The notes under the pieces: generated by a model
What the model saw: only the letters and a program-made list of their open reading frames with translations
Database searches by the model: none
What the model was told of the DNA's origin: nothing
In this document: positions 1 to 8,085 of the stretch, one piece after another
Position numbering within the stretch: position 1 is the stretch's first letter
How the letters are laid out: each line of letters starts with the position of its first letter
Made by a program: the position numbers and the translations under genes
NCBI GenBank assembly: GCA_900313905.1
Contig: OMTG01000167.1
Span: forward strand, 1-39,035
Reading direction: 5' to 3'
DNA: 39,035 bases
Source of the DNA: an uncultured Actinomycetes bacterium
Lineage (GTDB): Bacteria; Actinomycetota; Coriobacteriia; Coriobacteriales; Atopobiaceae

Positions 1-689
1 ATGGGGGAAATGCTGTCATAGACCATCTCCAGCTCGTCTGCATCGAGCTTGGCAAGTACGACAAGACAGTCCGGAAACACTAGATAGTCATCAGAGGCAT
101 CAATCTGCCTGCTGCGGCAGAACATCTTGAAGCTGCCGAACATCTCCTCCACACTTGATTGCGTTGTGGCAAGCCATATCTCGCACCATCTCGCCACTTT
201 GTCGGGGTATTCATCATCCCTGCCAGTCCAGAGCATGCGCACGCAGACGCCCTCAATATCATTGATGCTATCTACCAGAGACCTGTAGCGTGGATGTCCA
301 TTCTTTGTTGCCTTGCTCTCATCTGCATAGGCAGCAATCTTCTGGTCAAAGAAATCTTTCTGCTTCTGAGGTACGAAGACAGTGGCTGACATAACTGGAT
401 TTTCATCTTCAGTACAAGAAATCCCGACAAGCTGAACTTTCTTGGAGGTGCTGTCAAAAGCATCAGGCTCGAGCTCGTAGCCAGGTGAGCTATTGAAACG
501 CAGGTACATGCCACCTCTTGCTTCCGCAGCCGTATCTGCAGCCTCAGCATCCCTGAGCTCCTGTCTGAGCGCCGAGGCATGCTTTTCGCGCATTCTCTTC
601 GGAAGCTTATTGCCCCCGCCACGCGAGGTGCTCTGATAGGGATAGGACGTTGACGCATCCGGAAGAATGATATTGCGCTTGAGCTTCAT
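1..689 (-). CDS. S8 (subtilisin-like) peptidase, N-terminal part, cut by window edge
   Basis: The frame is open from an ATG at 687-689 to the left edge, giving about 229 residues and no stop. The N-terminus reads MKLKRNIILPDAST, followed by a Ser/Gly-rich stretch ending RGGGNKLPKR, then a charged helix, then RGGMYLRFNSSPGYELEPDAF and an IEGVCVRMLW segment. This is the layout I know from the long N-terminal region of the S8 peptidases that are encoded beside AAA+ ATPases. The catalytic Asp/His/Ser triad would lie beyond the edge and cannot be checked. The start lies 3 nt after the stop of the ATPase gene, so the two are almost certainly co-transcribed and probably translationally coupled. The likely role is proteolysis controlled by, or of proteins unfolded by, the ATPase (inference). 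Family assignment is fairly confident; function is not. Confidence 0.72.
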   Translation of the reverse strand, partial: MKLKRNIILPDASTSYPYQSTSRGGGNKLPKRMREKHASALRQELRDAEAADTAAEARGGMYLRFNSSPGYELEPDAFDSTSKKVQLVGISCTEDENPVMSATVFVPQKQKDFFDQKIAAYADESKATKNGHPRYRSLVDSINDIEGVCVRMLWTGRDDEYPDKVARWCEIWLATTQSSVEEMFGSFKMFCRSRQIDASDDYLVFPDCLVVLAKLDADELEMVYDSISP

Positions 690-692
690 GTG

Positions 693-1655
693 CTAGCTCA
701 CCTGCTTCACCGCAGCATAGCGATCCATGCGTTCATTGCAGAGATCCTGGAGGACCGACTCCGATATCTCAGCGCCTTCGAGCAATGAATCCTTTATCGC
801 ATCTCGGCACACCTGGACTATCTCTGCCTGGCAGAGGCTTGACATGTGCTTCGCAAGATCGGCAGAGCAGGAGAAGTGGGGATCATAGCCACCGATGGTG
901 TGGTCTACCAGCTCGCGGGCCTCCCCTGCTGTCGGGAGGTCGTAGTGGATCACATCGTCGAAGCGCCTGAAGAGAGCGGAATCGAGCATCTCGAAGTTGT
1001 TGGTTGCAGCAAGTATGATGCTTTGCGAATGATCGGCTTCGATGAACTGGAGGAACGAATTGAGTATCCTCCTCATCTCTCCGACTTCATTATCCAAGCT
1101 TCTGTCAGCACCAATGGCATCAAACTCATCGAAGAGATACACACCAGGCATCCGAGCGATGCTCTCGAAGATCTGACGTAGCTTCACGCTTGTCTCGCCC
1201 ATATATTTGGTGATGAGCTTGTCCATCTGGACGGTCAGAAGAGGCAGCTGGAGTTCCGATGCGATGACGGAAGCGGTCATGGTCTTGCCAGTCCCCGGAG
1301 CTCCTTCCAGAAGAATGCGCCGCCTGTTCTCATATCCATAATCAGCTAGCTTGCCGCGCTGCCGATATTCCCTCATGACACGCTCAAGACGTAGCTTGAT
1401 CTCTTCAGAGACAATCAGATCGCCCATCCGCACGCTCGGATAGGCCACCGTGAACAGATCCTCGTTGCCTGCAAGATTGATCACTTTGGCTGCGGCTCGT
1501 TTCTGGCTTGCCAAAGCCTTGATCTCTCGGGCGGCGGCTGCATGGCCTTTTCTCGCCTCATTGGCTGCAATCTGCAGCAGGCAGCTGCGGAAAGCCTCAT
1601 CGTCGTTGGCGTAATGGGCCCGCGCCAGCTGCTTAACCTGATCGTTTGTTGCCAT
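693..1655 (-). CDS. AAA+ ATPase paired with S8 peptidase
   Basis: 320 residues. Walker A GAPGTGKT is at 118-125, Walker B VYLFDEFD at 172-179, sensor-1 ATN near 207-209, and tandem arginines (FRRFD) at 219-223, so all ATPase motifs are intact. The first ~100 residues are helical and basic and may be a substrate or partner-binding region. The ATG at 1655 was chosen over an upstream in-frame GTG (1673) because GGAGGAGGGG lies about 6 nt before the ATG and the GTG is part of that SD. The C-terminal part (after ~225) is the small AAA lid. The fold resembles the FtsH/spastin-type AAA group. Next downstream is the S8 protease and upstream is an RHH protein. The likely role is a remodelling ATPase that presents substrates to, or holds in check, the neighbouring protease; a defence role is possible but not shown by sequence. 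Confidence 0.85.
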   Translation of the reverse strand: MATNDQVKQLARAHYANDDEAFRSCLLQIAANEARKGHAAAAREIKALASQKRAAAKVINLAGNEDLFTVAYPSVRMGDLIVSEEIKLRLERVMREYRQRGKLADYGYENRRRILLEGAPGTGKTMTASVIASELQLPLLTVQMDKLITKYMGETSVKLRQIFESIARMPGVYLFDEFDAIGADRSLDNEVGEMRRILNSFLQFIEADHSQSIILAATNNFEMLDSALFRRFDDVIHYDLPTAGEARELVDHTIGGYDPHFSCSADLAKHMSSLCQAEIVQVCRDAIKDSLLEGAEISESVLQDLCNERMDRYAAVKQVS

Positions 1656-1800
1656 GTCAAACCCCTCCTCCACAGGCCTTCGGAAAAATGAATTGGCTCT
1701 GATGATACGTTATAGATATGGACTGCACATGCCTTTTGCCGCTAGGCACCGAAAATATGGCATCGGCCGCTGACGTAGATCTTGCAAATGAGGACAGACG

Positions 1801-2073
1801 CTATCCCAGTGCCTTTCGCAGTACATCGCGCATGAACTGGCTGCGCGTCTCATTGCAGCTCGCTGCCTTTCGGTCGAGCGCTTCGCGCTGCGAGCGTGGC
1901 ACCTTGAAGGCAACGGTCACCAGCTCTTCATCCGCAAGAGGGGGACGGCCCTGCGGACGCACGATCCACTTTCCAGGCGTGCCTGGGTACTCTCCACGTT
2001 CTGCCTCGCTGGCCATGAGCTCGAAGCCCTCTTCAGTGAGCGCATGCCCACCCCCGAGCACATGCTCTGCCAT
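1801..2073 (-). CDS. ribbon-helix-helix (CopG/Arc-type) DNA-binding protein
   Basis: 90 residues from the ATG at 2073, which has AGGAGGGG 4 nt upstream; an earlier in-frame start (2103) lacks an SD. The C-terminal ~40 residues (VTVAFKVPRSQREALDRKAA, then a second helix ending FMRDVLRKALG) have the beta-helix-helix pattern of RHH repressors and antitoxins. The N-terminal half (LTEEGFELMASEAERGEYPG) is typical of antitoxin-like RHH proteins. No toxin gene adjoins it. It is 128 nt before the ATPase gene on the same strand and may be the autoregulator of the RHH-ATPase-protease cassette (inference). Confidence 0.7.
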   Translation of the reverse strand: MAEHVLGGGHALTEEGFELMASEAERGEYPGTPGKWIVRPQGRPPLADEELVTVAFKVPRSQREALDRKAASCNETRSQFMRDVLRKALG

Positions 2074-2211
2074 TTCCCCTCCTAGCAAAGTCCGAGATAT
2101 CAAATCCTTAGCTGTATAGATGCACAGGCAGGAGCTGCCATCTTCCCGTCCGCTGGAACTGCCAATCCTGCATTCATAGCTGATGCAACTGTACCATATT
2201 TATGTTGAATC

Positions 2212-2228
2212 TTATTGTTTAACAATAA
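2212..2228. promoter_or_regulatory. candidate operator palindrome
   Basis: Perfect 8-bp arms TTATTGTT/AACAATAA around a single T in an AT-rich patch. The position, upstream of the RHH regulator, fits autoregulation, but no clear -35/-10 pair could be placed. Inference only. Confidence 0.35.
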
Positions 2229-2462
2229 TAAGAGAGCAGCACGCCATGCGTTTCACACCTTCAATCAGAGCAGCAGAGTCCACCCTCCTACAGCAATGGG
2301 TTTGCACTCCGCAATTAACCCTCCGCATGGCTGCAAACGACATCAAATGCAGGTTTACCAGAGCATCCTTGTTCTCAGAATCCACTGACAAACGAGATGA
2401 CCAGCATTCAGGCGATTCCAGTGGCACTGCATCCATTGGTCCAGTTAATGAATGCCTTACGC

Positions 2463-2488
2463 AGAAGAGGGCATCTCAGCCCTCTTCT
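2463..2488 (-). terminator. stem-loop after PRC-barrel gene
   Basis: Ten-base arms AGAAGAGGGC and GCCCTCTTCT enclose a 6-nt loop, 25 nt beyond the PRC-barrel stop. There is no strong U-tract on the minus strand. Confidence 0.45.
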
Positions 2489-2512
2489 TCCGTACTTCTA
2501 TATCCGACTTGC

Positions 2513-3361
2513 CTACTTGCTGGCTTTTTTGTATTCATCCATGAAGGAGCCGAACATGGAGCCCATCTTGCCGATCTGGCGGCCTACGGCCTTGGCTGCC
2601 TCCTGGCCGGCATCGCCCTTCTTGGCCGAGGAGGTCTTCTTGACGCCTGCCGCCTTCTCGTATTCGACCTTGGACTCATCCATCGCCTTCTTGGTGCGGC
2701 TGATGGCACGCCCCAGCTCATGGGAGCCCTTGTCCACGGCTTCGGTCGCAGCTTTGCTGGCCTTCTTGGCGTCTTCCTTGCCCTTGAGCTTGGCCTTGGC
2801 CACATTCTCTCCGGCCTTGGCAGCAAGGCCTCCATTGAGCTCCAAGGTCGCTGCCTCAGGGTCCACGATCATGTAGCCCTTGTGGTAGCCCCTGAGCATC
2901 GAGACCGGGATCTCGACCGTGCCCACGAGCTTCCTTGCCAGTCCATCATCGCCGACGAAGAACTTCTCGACCTCGCCCGTCTTAGGGTCATAGGACACAT
3001 CGTCGATGTAGCCAAGCTCCTTGCCATCCGTGGTCTTGGCATCCATGCCGGTCCACATGAGGCAGGAGTCCCAATCGATCCCCAAGCGCGCACGTGCCTT
3101 GTCGTCGAAGCTCTCGTCTCCCATCGTGGCCACGAGGCCCTTGTCCGTGACCTTGAAGGCATCATAGGCAATGAAGAGATCGGGCCTCTTCACCATGCCC
3201 GCTATGTCAGGCTGGGTGATCGTGAAGCCCACCACATGCTTCCCATCAGGTGCATAGACGGTCATATGCACCCTGCCCACTGACTTCTGCTTCACCTTGC
3301 CTGAACGGCTGGTCGTCTCGCTGAAGACATGGAGCCTATAGAGCTGTCCTACCCGGGTCAT
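2513..3361 (-). CDS. PRC-barrel domain protein
   Basis: 282 residues from the ATG at 3361 (AAGGAG 6 nt upstream). The first ~180 residues contain PRC-barrel-like beta-strand segments, e.g. MTRVGQLYRLHVFSE near the start and ELGYIDDVSYDPKTGEVEKF near 115-135. The second half is Lys/Ala-rich, predicted helical and coiled (AKAKLKGKEDAKKASKAATE and similar). PRC-barrels are small domains found in RimM, photosystem H subunits and general stress proteins; the substrate here is unknown. The basic tail suggests binding to nucleic acid or other acidic polymer, or a cytoplasmic scaffold (inference). Next upstream is a YtxH-type gene, another envelope/stress protein, but a terminator lies between. Confidence 0.75.
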   Translation of the reverse strand: MTRVGQLYRLHVFSETTSRSGKVKQKSVGRVHMTVYAPDGKHVVGFTITQPDIAGMVKRPDLFIAYDAFKVTDKGLVATMGDESFDDKARARLGIDWDSCLMWTGMDAKTTDGKELGYIDDVSYDPKTGEVEKFFVGDDGLARKLVGTVEIPVSMLRGYHKGYMIVDPEAATLELNGGLAAKAGENVAKAKLKGKEDAKKASKAATEAVDKGSHELGRAISRTKKAMDESKVEYEKAAGVKKTSSAKKGDAGQEAAKAVGRQIGKMGSMFGSFMDEYKKASK

Positions 3362-3386
3362 GATGTTCTCCTTCGTGCAGACGTAA

Positions 3387-3414
3387 AAAGGGGCGCTCCT
3401 CGCGGGGCGCCCCT
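3387..3414 (-). terminator. intrinsic terminator after the YtxH gene
   Basis: The stem AGGGGCGC/GCGCCCCT has a loop of ~10 nt and is followed on the minus strand by TTTTTA. It separates the YtxH gene from the PRC-barrel gene. Confidence 0.8.
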
Positions 3415-3460
3415 TCAAGCTGACATGGTGCTTCTGGTTCGAGATGCCCTGTAAACGAGC

Positions 3461-3922
3461 CTACTCAGCGTCAGCGGGCTTCTCCTCAGCCGGCTCGGCC
3501 TTCGTCTCGACCTCGACGTGCACCGGGTCGGATTCAGGAGCGGCGGTCCCTGCCGCGGTGCTCACGGTATCGGCGACAGAGCTCACAGCAGAAGCGACCG
3601 TATCGGAGGTCGTTGCCACGGCGTCATTCAGGGTGTCGCGGAGCTGGTCCATGCGCTCGCGGGCCAGATCGATCTTGGCGCGCAGCTCATCGGTATGGGC
3701 ATCGACCTGCGGACGGAAGTCATTGAACTTGTCGGTCACGACACGCGATCCACGCTCGTAGGAATCCACGGCGTTGTCCCATGCATCATTCATGGCATCG
3801 GATGCCATGGCACGGCTCTCAGCGCCAGAGCGGGGTGCGAGCAGGAGGCCTGCCATTGCACCGATTGCAGCACCAAAGATGCTACCCAACACAAAACCAA
3901 GACCCGCACTCTTCTCGCTCAT
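3461..3922 (-). CDS. YtxH-like membrane/stress protein
   Basis: 153 residues from the ATG at 3922 (MSEKSAGLGFVLGS), preceded by AGAAAGGA. A glycine-rich single membrane helix at residues ~8-30 ends in LLLAPRSG, the YtxH hallmark (GxxxGxxxGLLxAPxSG). A long amphipathic helix follows (about 40-110), then an acidic Ala/Glu tail ending EEKPADAE. Members are general stress or envelope proteins of unknown biochemical role. It is a single-gene unit closed by the terminator at 3387-3414. Confidence 0.8.
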   Translation of the reverse strand: MSEKSAGLGFVLGSIFGAAIGAMAGLLLAPRSGAESRAMASDAMNDAWDNAVDSYERGSRVVTDKFNDFRPQVDAHTDELRAKIDLARERMDQLRDTLNDAVATTSDTVASAVSSVADTVSTAAGTAAPESDPVHVEVETKAEPAEEKPADAE

Positions 3923-4072
3923 ATCGAATCCTTTCTCATGCAACAGGCACGGGAAATCGCTCAGGGAACCTGCCCTCGGCCCTATTTCCTCTGTGCGTGG
4001 ATTATACCCAAACCCACTATAGCTAACCGAAACCAGTCTCCTTATGGGTCGGAGCGCTTCGTTAGCGGTTCT

Positions 4073-4711
4073 TTAACGTTGGTCCTCGCGGCCTTCGGCC
4101 CACTGGTCGACCATATCATCAGGGACGACGGTCCACGGCTCACGCTCTGCCTTCTCGGCTGCGACACGCTTGGCCTCTGCCCGCTCCTGCTGCTTCCTCA
4201 CGGTCTCGTCGAAAGCAGCCTTCTCCTGCTCCTGCGTCGTAATCCTCTGCACGAGGGCGATGAGGCCCTGGACAATCGCATCGATATCCGGCTCAGGTGC
4301 GCCGCCGCCCGAGAAGGCCCATTGCATGATCCAAGCAGCAGAGGAGAGCGCTCCTACGCAGAGCACATCATCTGGGCAGATGAGCTGCACATGGTAGGTC
4401 CTGGCAACCCCATCCACAGCCTTGGTGCGCCCATAGGAGACATCATCCCCCAGGTTCGTCCTCGCCATGAGCTCGACGGCGACATGCTCCAGAAGATGGG
4501 CAAGCTCGGTTGCGCCCATGACCTCACGGAAGGTCTTGCCGCCATCGCCGACACAGATATGGCTGGCGATCTGCGGCATGAGGCGCCAGACCCTCGTCGT
4601 GCCATCCAGGTCCTCGTTTGTCATGAGCGGATAGCCGTCGCCTATGCGGACACGCGCCGTCAGATACTCTGGGCCGACACTGACCTTCTGGATCTCTATG
4701 CACTGGGACAT
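4073..4711 (-). CDS. stand-alone cyanophycin-synthetase N-domain-like protein
   Basis: 212 residues. The first ~130 follow the N-terminal domain of cyanophycin synthetase (CphA): LMPQIASHIC (44-53) matches LPxLxxHxC, AHLLEHVAVEL (71-81) matches HxxEHVAxEL, and SYGRT (92-96) matches FGRT, then YHVQLICPDD and an Ala-rich helix. The ATP-grasp and Mur-ligase domains that make CphA a synthetase are absent. From memory of the family, this N domain binds the polymer and in some CphA enzymes hides a metallo-hydrolase site that includes the HxxEH motif; here H72-xx-E75-H76 is intact. The C-terminal ~60 residues form a charged helix (QEQEKAAFDETVRKQQERAE). It sits 24 nt after the CNNM/CorC gene, probably in one operon. 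The domain match is by eye; the role is unknown. Confidence 0.62.
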   Translation of the reverse strand: MSQCIEIQKVSVGPEYLTARVRIGDGYPLMTNEDLDGTTRVWRLMPQIASHICVGDGGKTFREVMGATELAHLLEHVAVELMARTNLGDDVSYGRTKAVDGVARTYHVQLICPDDVLCVGALSSAAWIMQWAFSGGGAPEPDIDAIVQGLIALVQRITTQEQEKAAFDETVRKQQERAEAKRVAAEKAEREPWTVVPDDMVDQWAEGREDQR

Positions 4712-4735
4712 GGGTGGACCTCCTTGTCCTTGAGC

Positions 4736-6094
4736 CTATTCTTCTTCCTCAGAGGACCCCTTGTCCTCATCCGCCTCATGCGCATCCTCCTGGGGAGCCT
4801 CCTCCTCGGTCTTCTCGGGGGCGGTGACCCTTAAGAGAGCGATGCGCTTTCCGCGCATGGACTGCACACGGAAGGTATACCCATCCTTCGTGTACACATC
4901 GCCAGGCGACGGCAGCTGGTCTGCCAGCTCCAGGATGAAGCCAGCGACTGTCTCGTATTCCTCGTTGTCCGGGATGGGCCATCCCAGATCCTTCGCATCA
5001 TCCACGGAGAAGCGGCCATCGACGAGCCACTCGCGGTCATTGAGCTGGGTCAGATACTTGTTGTCCGGATCGAACTCGTCCTCGATCTCGCCCACGACCT
5101 CCTCGACGATGTCCTCGATCGTGATGACGCCGGCGGTGCCGCCATACTCGTCCACGACGATGACCATCTGGTCATGGGAGGACTGCATCTCCTGGAGGAG
5201 CGGGATGATGTCCTTCGTATCAGGGACGAAGTCTGCATCGCGCATGCACTCCGAGATGGGCTCGTTCTTGTTCTCGCCGTCCATGAGGGGGCTGATGATG
5301 TCCTTGATGTGGGCGATGCCGACGATGCGGTCCACATCCTCGTGGTAGATGGGGATGCGGGAATAGCCAGTCCTGCGCATGACCGTCAGGACCTCATCCA
5401 GGGTCGAGGTGTCCTCCATGGCGGTCATATCGACACGGGGGACCATCACCTCGCGGGCGATTGCATCGCCCAGGTCGAAGATCTCGTGGATCATCGACTT
5501 CTCGGAGTCGGAGAGGTCGTCCGCATCCGAGACCATGTACTTGATCTCGTCCTCAGAGACATTGTTCCGGTCGTCAGTCGACTTGATGCCCAGAAGGCGT
5601 GCGAGGCCATTGGCGCTTGCCGAGGTCAGCCAGACCAGGGGCTTCACGATGGTGGAGAAGGTCTTGAGGGGGCCAGCCACGTTCTTGGCCACCTTCTCCG
5701 CATCCGCCATAGCGATGCGCTTCGGCACAAGCTCGCCGACCACGATGGAGAAGTAGGAGACGATGAGGGTGATGAGGACAGGAGAGAGCACCGAGGCGGT
5801 GCCTTCTGCCATGCCGCAGGATGCCATCCACTCTGCGAACGGCTCAGAGAGGCTCGTTGCTGCAAAGGCGGAGCTTGCAAACCCGACCAGCGTGATAGCG
5901 ACCTGGATTGCCGCCAGGAAGGCCGTAGGATCGTCACTCATCTCGGCTGCGAGCGCAGCCTTCCTGTCGCCCTCCTCTGCCTCATGATCGAGCATGACCT
6001 TCTTGGCAGTGGAGAGAGCCATCTCTGACATCGAGAAATAGCCATTGACGATTGTCAGCAGTATCGTGACGATGATGCTAATTGCTATGTCCAT
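4736..6094 (-). CDS. CNNM/CorC-family transporter-like protein (DUF21, CBS pair, CorC)
   Basis: 452 residues. An N-terminal DUF21 membrane region (about 1-165) starts with the helix IAISIIVTILLTIVNGYF, has further helices near 60-80 and 100-120, and carries GELVPKRIAM (120-129), the conserved family motif. Two CBS domains follow at roughly 205-335 (EVMVPRVDMTAM; DEYGGTAGVITIEDIVEEVVG), then a CorC_HlyC domain at ~345-425 and a strongly acidic tail. These are often annotated hemolysin or TlyC, but the family is linked to Mg2+/divalent cation export, with CBS domains sensing adenine nucleotide and Mg2+. First gene of a likely two-gene unit with the CphA-N-like gene. Confidence 0.93.
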   Translation of the reverse strand: MDIAISIIVTILLTIVNGYFSMSEMALSTAKKVMLDHEAEEGDRKAALAAEMSDDPTAFLAAIQVAITLVGFASSAFAATSLSEPFAEWMASCGMAEGTASVLSPVLITLIVSYFSIVVGELVPKRIAMADAEKVAKNVAGPLKTFSTIVKPLVWLTSASANGLARLLGIKSTDDRNNVSEDEIKYMVSDADDLSDSEKSMIHEIFDLGDAIAREVMVPRVDMTAMEDTSTLDEVLTVMRRTGYSRIPIYHEDVDRIVGIAHIKDIISPLMDGENKNEPISECMRDADFVPDTKDIIPLLQEMQSSHDQMVIVVDEYGGTAGVITIEDIVEEVVGEIEDEFDPDNKYLTQLNDREWLVDGRFSVDDAKDLGWPIPDNEEYETVAGFILELADQLPSPGDVYTKDGYTFRVQSMRGKRIALLRVTAPEKTEEEAPQEDAHEADEDKGSSEEEE

Positions 6095-6827
6095 GCGCGT
6101 AGGCGCAACCTCCCGGATACGTGCGGAATCTTAAACCTCAATTCTACCAAAACATGCTGTCTCGGCTGGTCACAGGAAGGCCCCATATGCAGTGCCATCC
6201 CATGCAGAAGCAGGATTCCCTCTATGCATGCATTTTTCTACCCACAGCACTCCCCGTCTTGCAGGATCTTCTCCTCATCAAGGATTCGGCATCGCGGGCA
6301 GGAACGCCTTCTGCTTCGAAGCAGACGCCCCAGGTAAGCTTCATCGCAAGCTTCGTCGCCGAGGCCACAGCCCCAAAGGATTTGGTACATGATTGTGCGC
6401 GTGCCCAGCGTCTATCTGAGTCTCCGGACATCCTGTCCATGCCGCGTTTTGAGTATCGTTTCCCAGTGCCACATCGCTGCGCATCATGAATGTGGAGGAC
6501 GACACGCACCAGCAAGATGCCAATAGACGTAGCGCAGCACGCTGCAGCATGCAAGCCTTTGACATGCGCATTCATGGACTCATCGAGCCTTCCGGACCAG
6601 CTTTCGCAAGCCGGGGATGTGCATGGTCATATCGGGTTTTGAGTATCATTTTTGAGTCTCATTTTGCATTCTCATGAGATAGCAACGTGATACTCAAACG
6701 ATAAGCGCAGGGAGACCCTGTGCACCCCACGACGCGGCATACTAGTCATTTGAACAAAGCTCTCCTCGCTATCGCATCACCGTCGCACTCCCCTGAAGTG
6801 CAGCAAGGCCACTTGATGAAGAAGAAA
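6095..6827. other. long gene-free stretch with repeated GTTTGAGTATC motifs
   Basis: About 730 nt without a credible gene between the CNNM promoter side and the FprA terminator. It carries related repeats at 6444-6461, 6634-6664 and, inverted, 6687-6704. Short frames here lack SD sites and family features. Confidence 0.5.
6634..6704. repeat. inverted and tandem GTTTTGAGTATC repeats
   Basis: GTTTTGAGTATCATT is followed directly by the variant TTTGAGTCTCATTTT. About 35 nt later GATACTCAAAC appears as the inverted copy. A further direct copy is at 6444-6461 (CGTTTTGAGTATCGTTT). The arrangement resembles a repressor-binding region or the end of a decayed element. Confidence 0.5.
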
Positions 6828-6852
6828 GGGCCGGGACATCTCGTCCCGGCCC
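6828..6852 (-). terminator. terminator after the flavodiiron gene
   Basis: Perfect 10-bp stem GGGCCGGGAC/GTCCCGGCCC with a 5-nt loop, followed on the minus strand by TTTCTTCTTC. Confidence 0.8.
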
Positions 6853-6891
6853 CAGCAATCGCATCTGCATTTGTGGCAAGAGCGCTTCTTC

Positions 6892-8085
6892 TTATGCGTT
6901 CTCTTTCACAAGGTCGATGATCTTGGTGCGGACATCTGCCAGGTACTCCTCAGAGGGGATCCAGTTGGCAGAGATGGTGAGCGGCACATCGAAGCCCACC
7001 GACTCCATCTCGGAAGCAATCTGCTTCTGTGCAAGCGGAGCCCAGCCATAGGAGCCGAAGGCCACGCCCGTGCGGCCCTGGTTCTTCGGGCTCAGGCCCT
7101 TCATGTAGGCGATGAAGCCTGCCATGGTCGGCAGCATCTGGGAGTTGAAGGTCGGCGAACCGAGGCAGATGTACTTCGCATCCAGGAAAGCATTCATCAC
7201 GTCGGAGTTGTCGTTGGCCTTGAGGTCCATGAGCTGGACCTTGATGCCCGAGGCAATGAAGCCATCGGCGATTGCATGGGCAAGCTTGTCCGTGGAGCCC
7301 CACATGCTGTCATAGGCGACGACAGCCGTATCCTGCAGCTTGCCGGAGGTGTATTCCTCTTCGTAAGCCTTGAGGATGTCCTCCACATGGGAGCGCCAGA
7401 TGACACCATGGGCAGGAGCGATCATATCGATGGCATCCGGACCGAGGCCACGCACTGCCTTCACGGCATTGGCTGCCTGTGCACGGTAGGGCTGCACGAT
7501 GTTGGCATAGTACTTGCGGGCCTGGTTCATGACGGTGGAAAGGTCATTCTCGTCGTCGAAGCGATAGGAGCTTGCATAATGCTGGCCGAAGGCATCGTTC
7601 GAGAAGAGGATCTTGTCGTAGGCATCATAGGTGACCATGTTGTCCGGCCAGTGCACCATCGGCGTCTGCACGAAGGCAAGCGTGCGCTTGCCGATATTGA
7701 GCGTATCGCCCGTCTTCACGCCGTGATAGCCCAGATCGCCGTAATGGGCGGTGAGGCCCTTCACGCCCTGCGGGGCAGAGGCATAGATCTCGACATTCGG
7801 CGAGAGCTGCTTGATGACCGGAGTGGAGCCAGAGTGGTCCATCTCCACATGGTTGCAGATCAGGACATCGATCTTGGAGGGGTCAATCACCGTGGAGATG
7901 CGGGAGACCAGCTCATCCTTGAAAGTGATCTTCGCGGTATCGATGAGGGTGACCTTCTCATCGAGGATGAGGTAGGCATTGTAAGTGATGCCGTCCTCGG
8001 TCTTGTAGCCGTGGAAGCTGCGGGCATTCCAATCAAGGGCGCCCACCCAATAGACATCGGGCTTTATCTGGATTGCTGTAAGCAT
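6892..8085 (-). CDS. flavodiiron protein (A-type flavoprotein, FprA family)
   Basis: 397 residues from the ATG at 8085, which has AAGGA 8 nt upstream; two earlier in-frame starts would place the SD inside the gene. Residues 1-~245 are a metallo-beta-lactamase-like diiron domain with ligands H79, E81, D83 and H84 (HVEMDH), H145 (HWPD), D164 (SNDAFGQH) and H226 (PAHGVIW). Residues ~252-397 are a flavodoxin domain with the FMN loop DSMWGSTDKLA. These enzymes reduce O2 to water, or NO to N2O, in the cytoplasm of anaerobes, using rubredoxin or F420-type donors; no rubredoxin gene is adjacent. Monocistronic: terminator downstream and a long gap upstream. Confidence 0.95.
   Translation of the reverse strand: MLTAIQIKPDVYWVGALDWNARSFHGYKTEDGITYNAYLILDEKVTLIDTAKITFKDELVSRISTVIDPSKIDVLICNHVEMDHSGSTPVIKQLSPNVEIYASAPQGVKGLTAHYGDLGYHGVKTGDTLNIGKRTLAFVQTPMVHWPDNMVTYDAYDKILFSNDAFGQHYASSYRFDDENDLSTVMNQARKYYANIVQPYRAQAANAVKAVRGLGPDAIDMIAPAHGVIWRSHVEDILKAYEEEYTSGKLQDTAVVAYDSMWGSTDKLAHAIADGFIASGIKVQLMDLKANDNSDVMNAFLDAKYICLGSPTFNSQMLPTMAGFIAYMKGLSPKNQGRTGVAFGSYGWAPLAQKQIASEMESVGFDVPLTISANWIPSEEYLADVRTKIIDLVKENA

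Larger units (their letters stand above)
2104..2512. other. 409-nt gap with a palindrome and a terminator-like hairpin
   Basis: No convincing gene is seen. It holds an AT-rich palindrome (TTATTGTT-T-AACAATAA, 2212-2228) about 140 nt before the RHH gene, and a stem-loop at 2463-2488 just after the PRC-barrel gene. The reading frames present are opposite-strand or low-complexity shadows. Confidence 0.5.

Noticed and set aside
272-658. 128-codon minus-strand frame near the left edge
   Set aside because: It is an out-of-frame overlap of the S8 peptidase gene, which is read from the ATG at 689 in another frame and matches the peptidase family.
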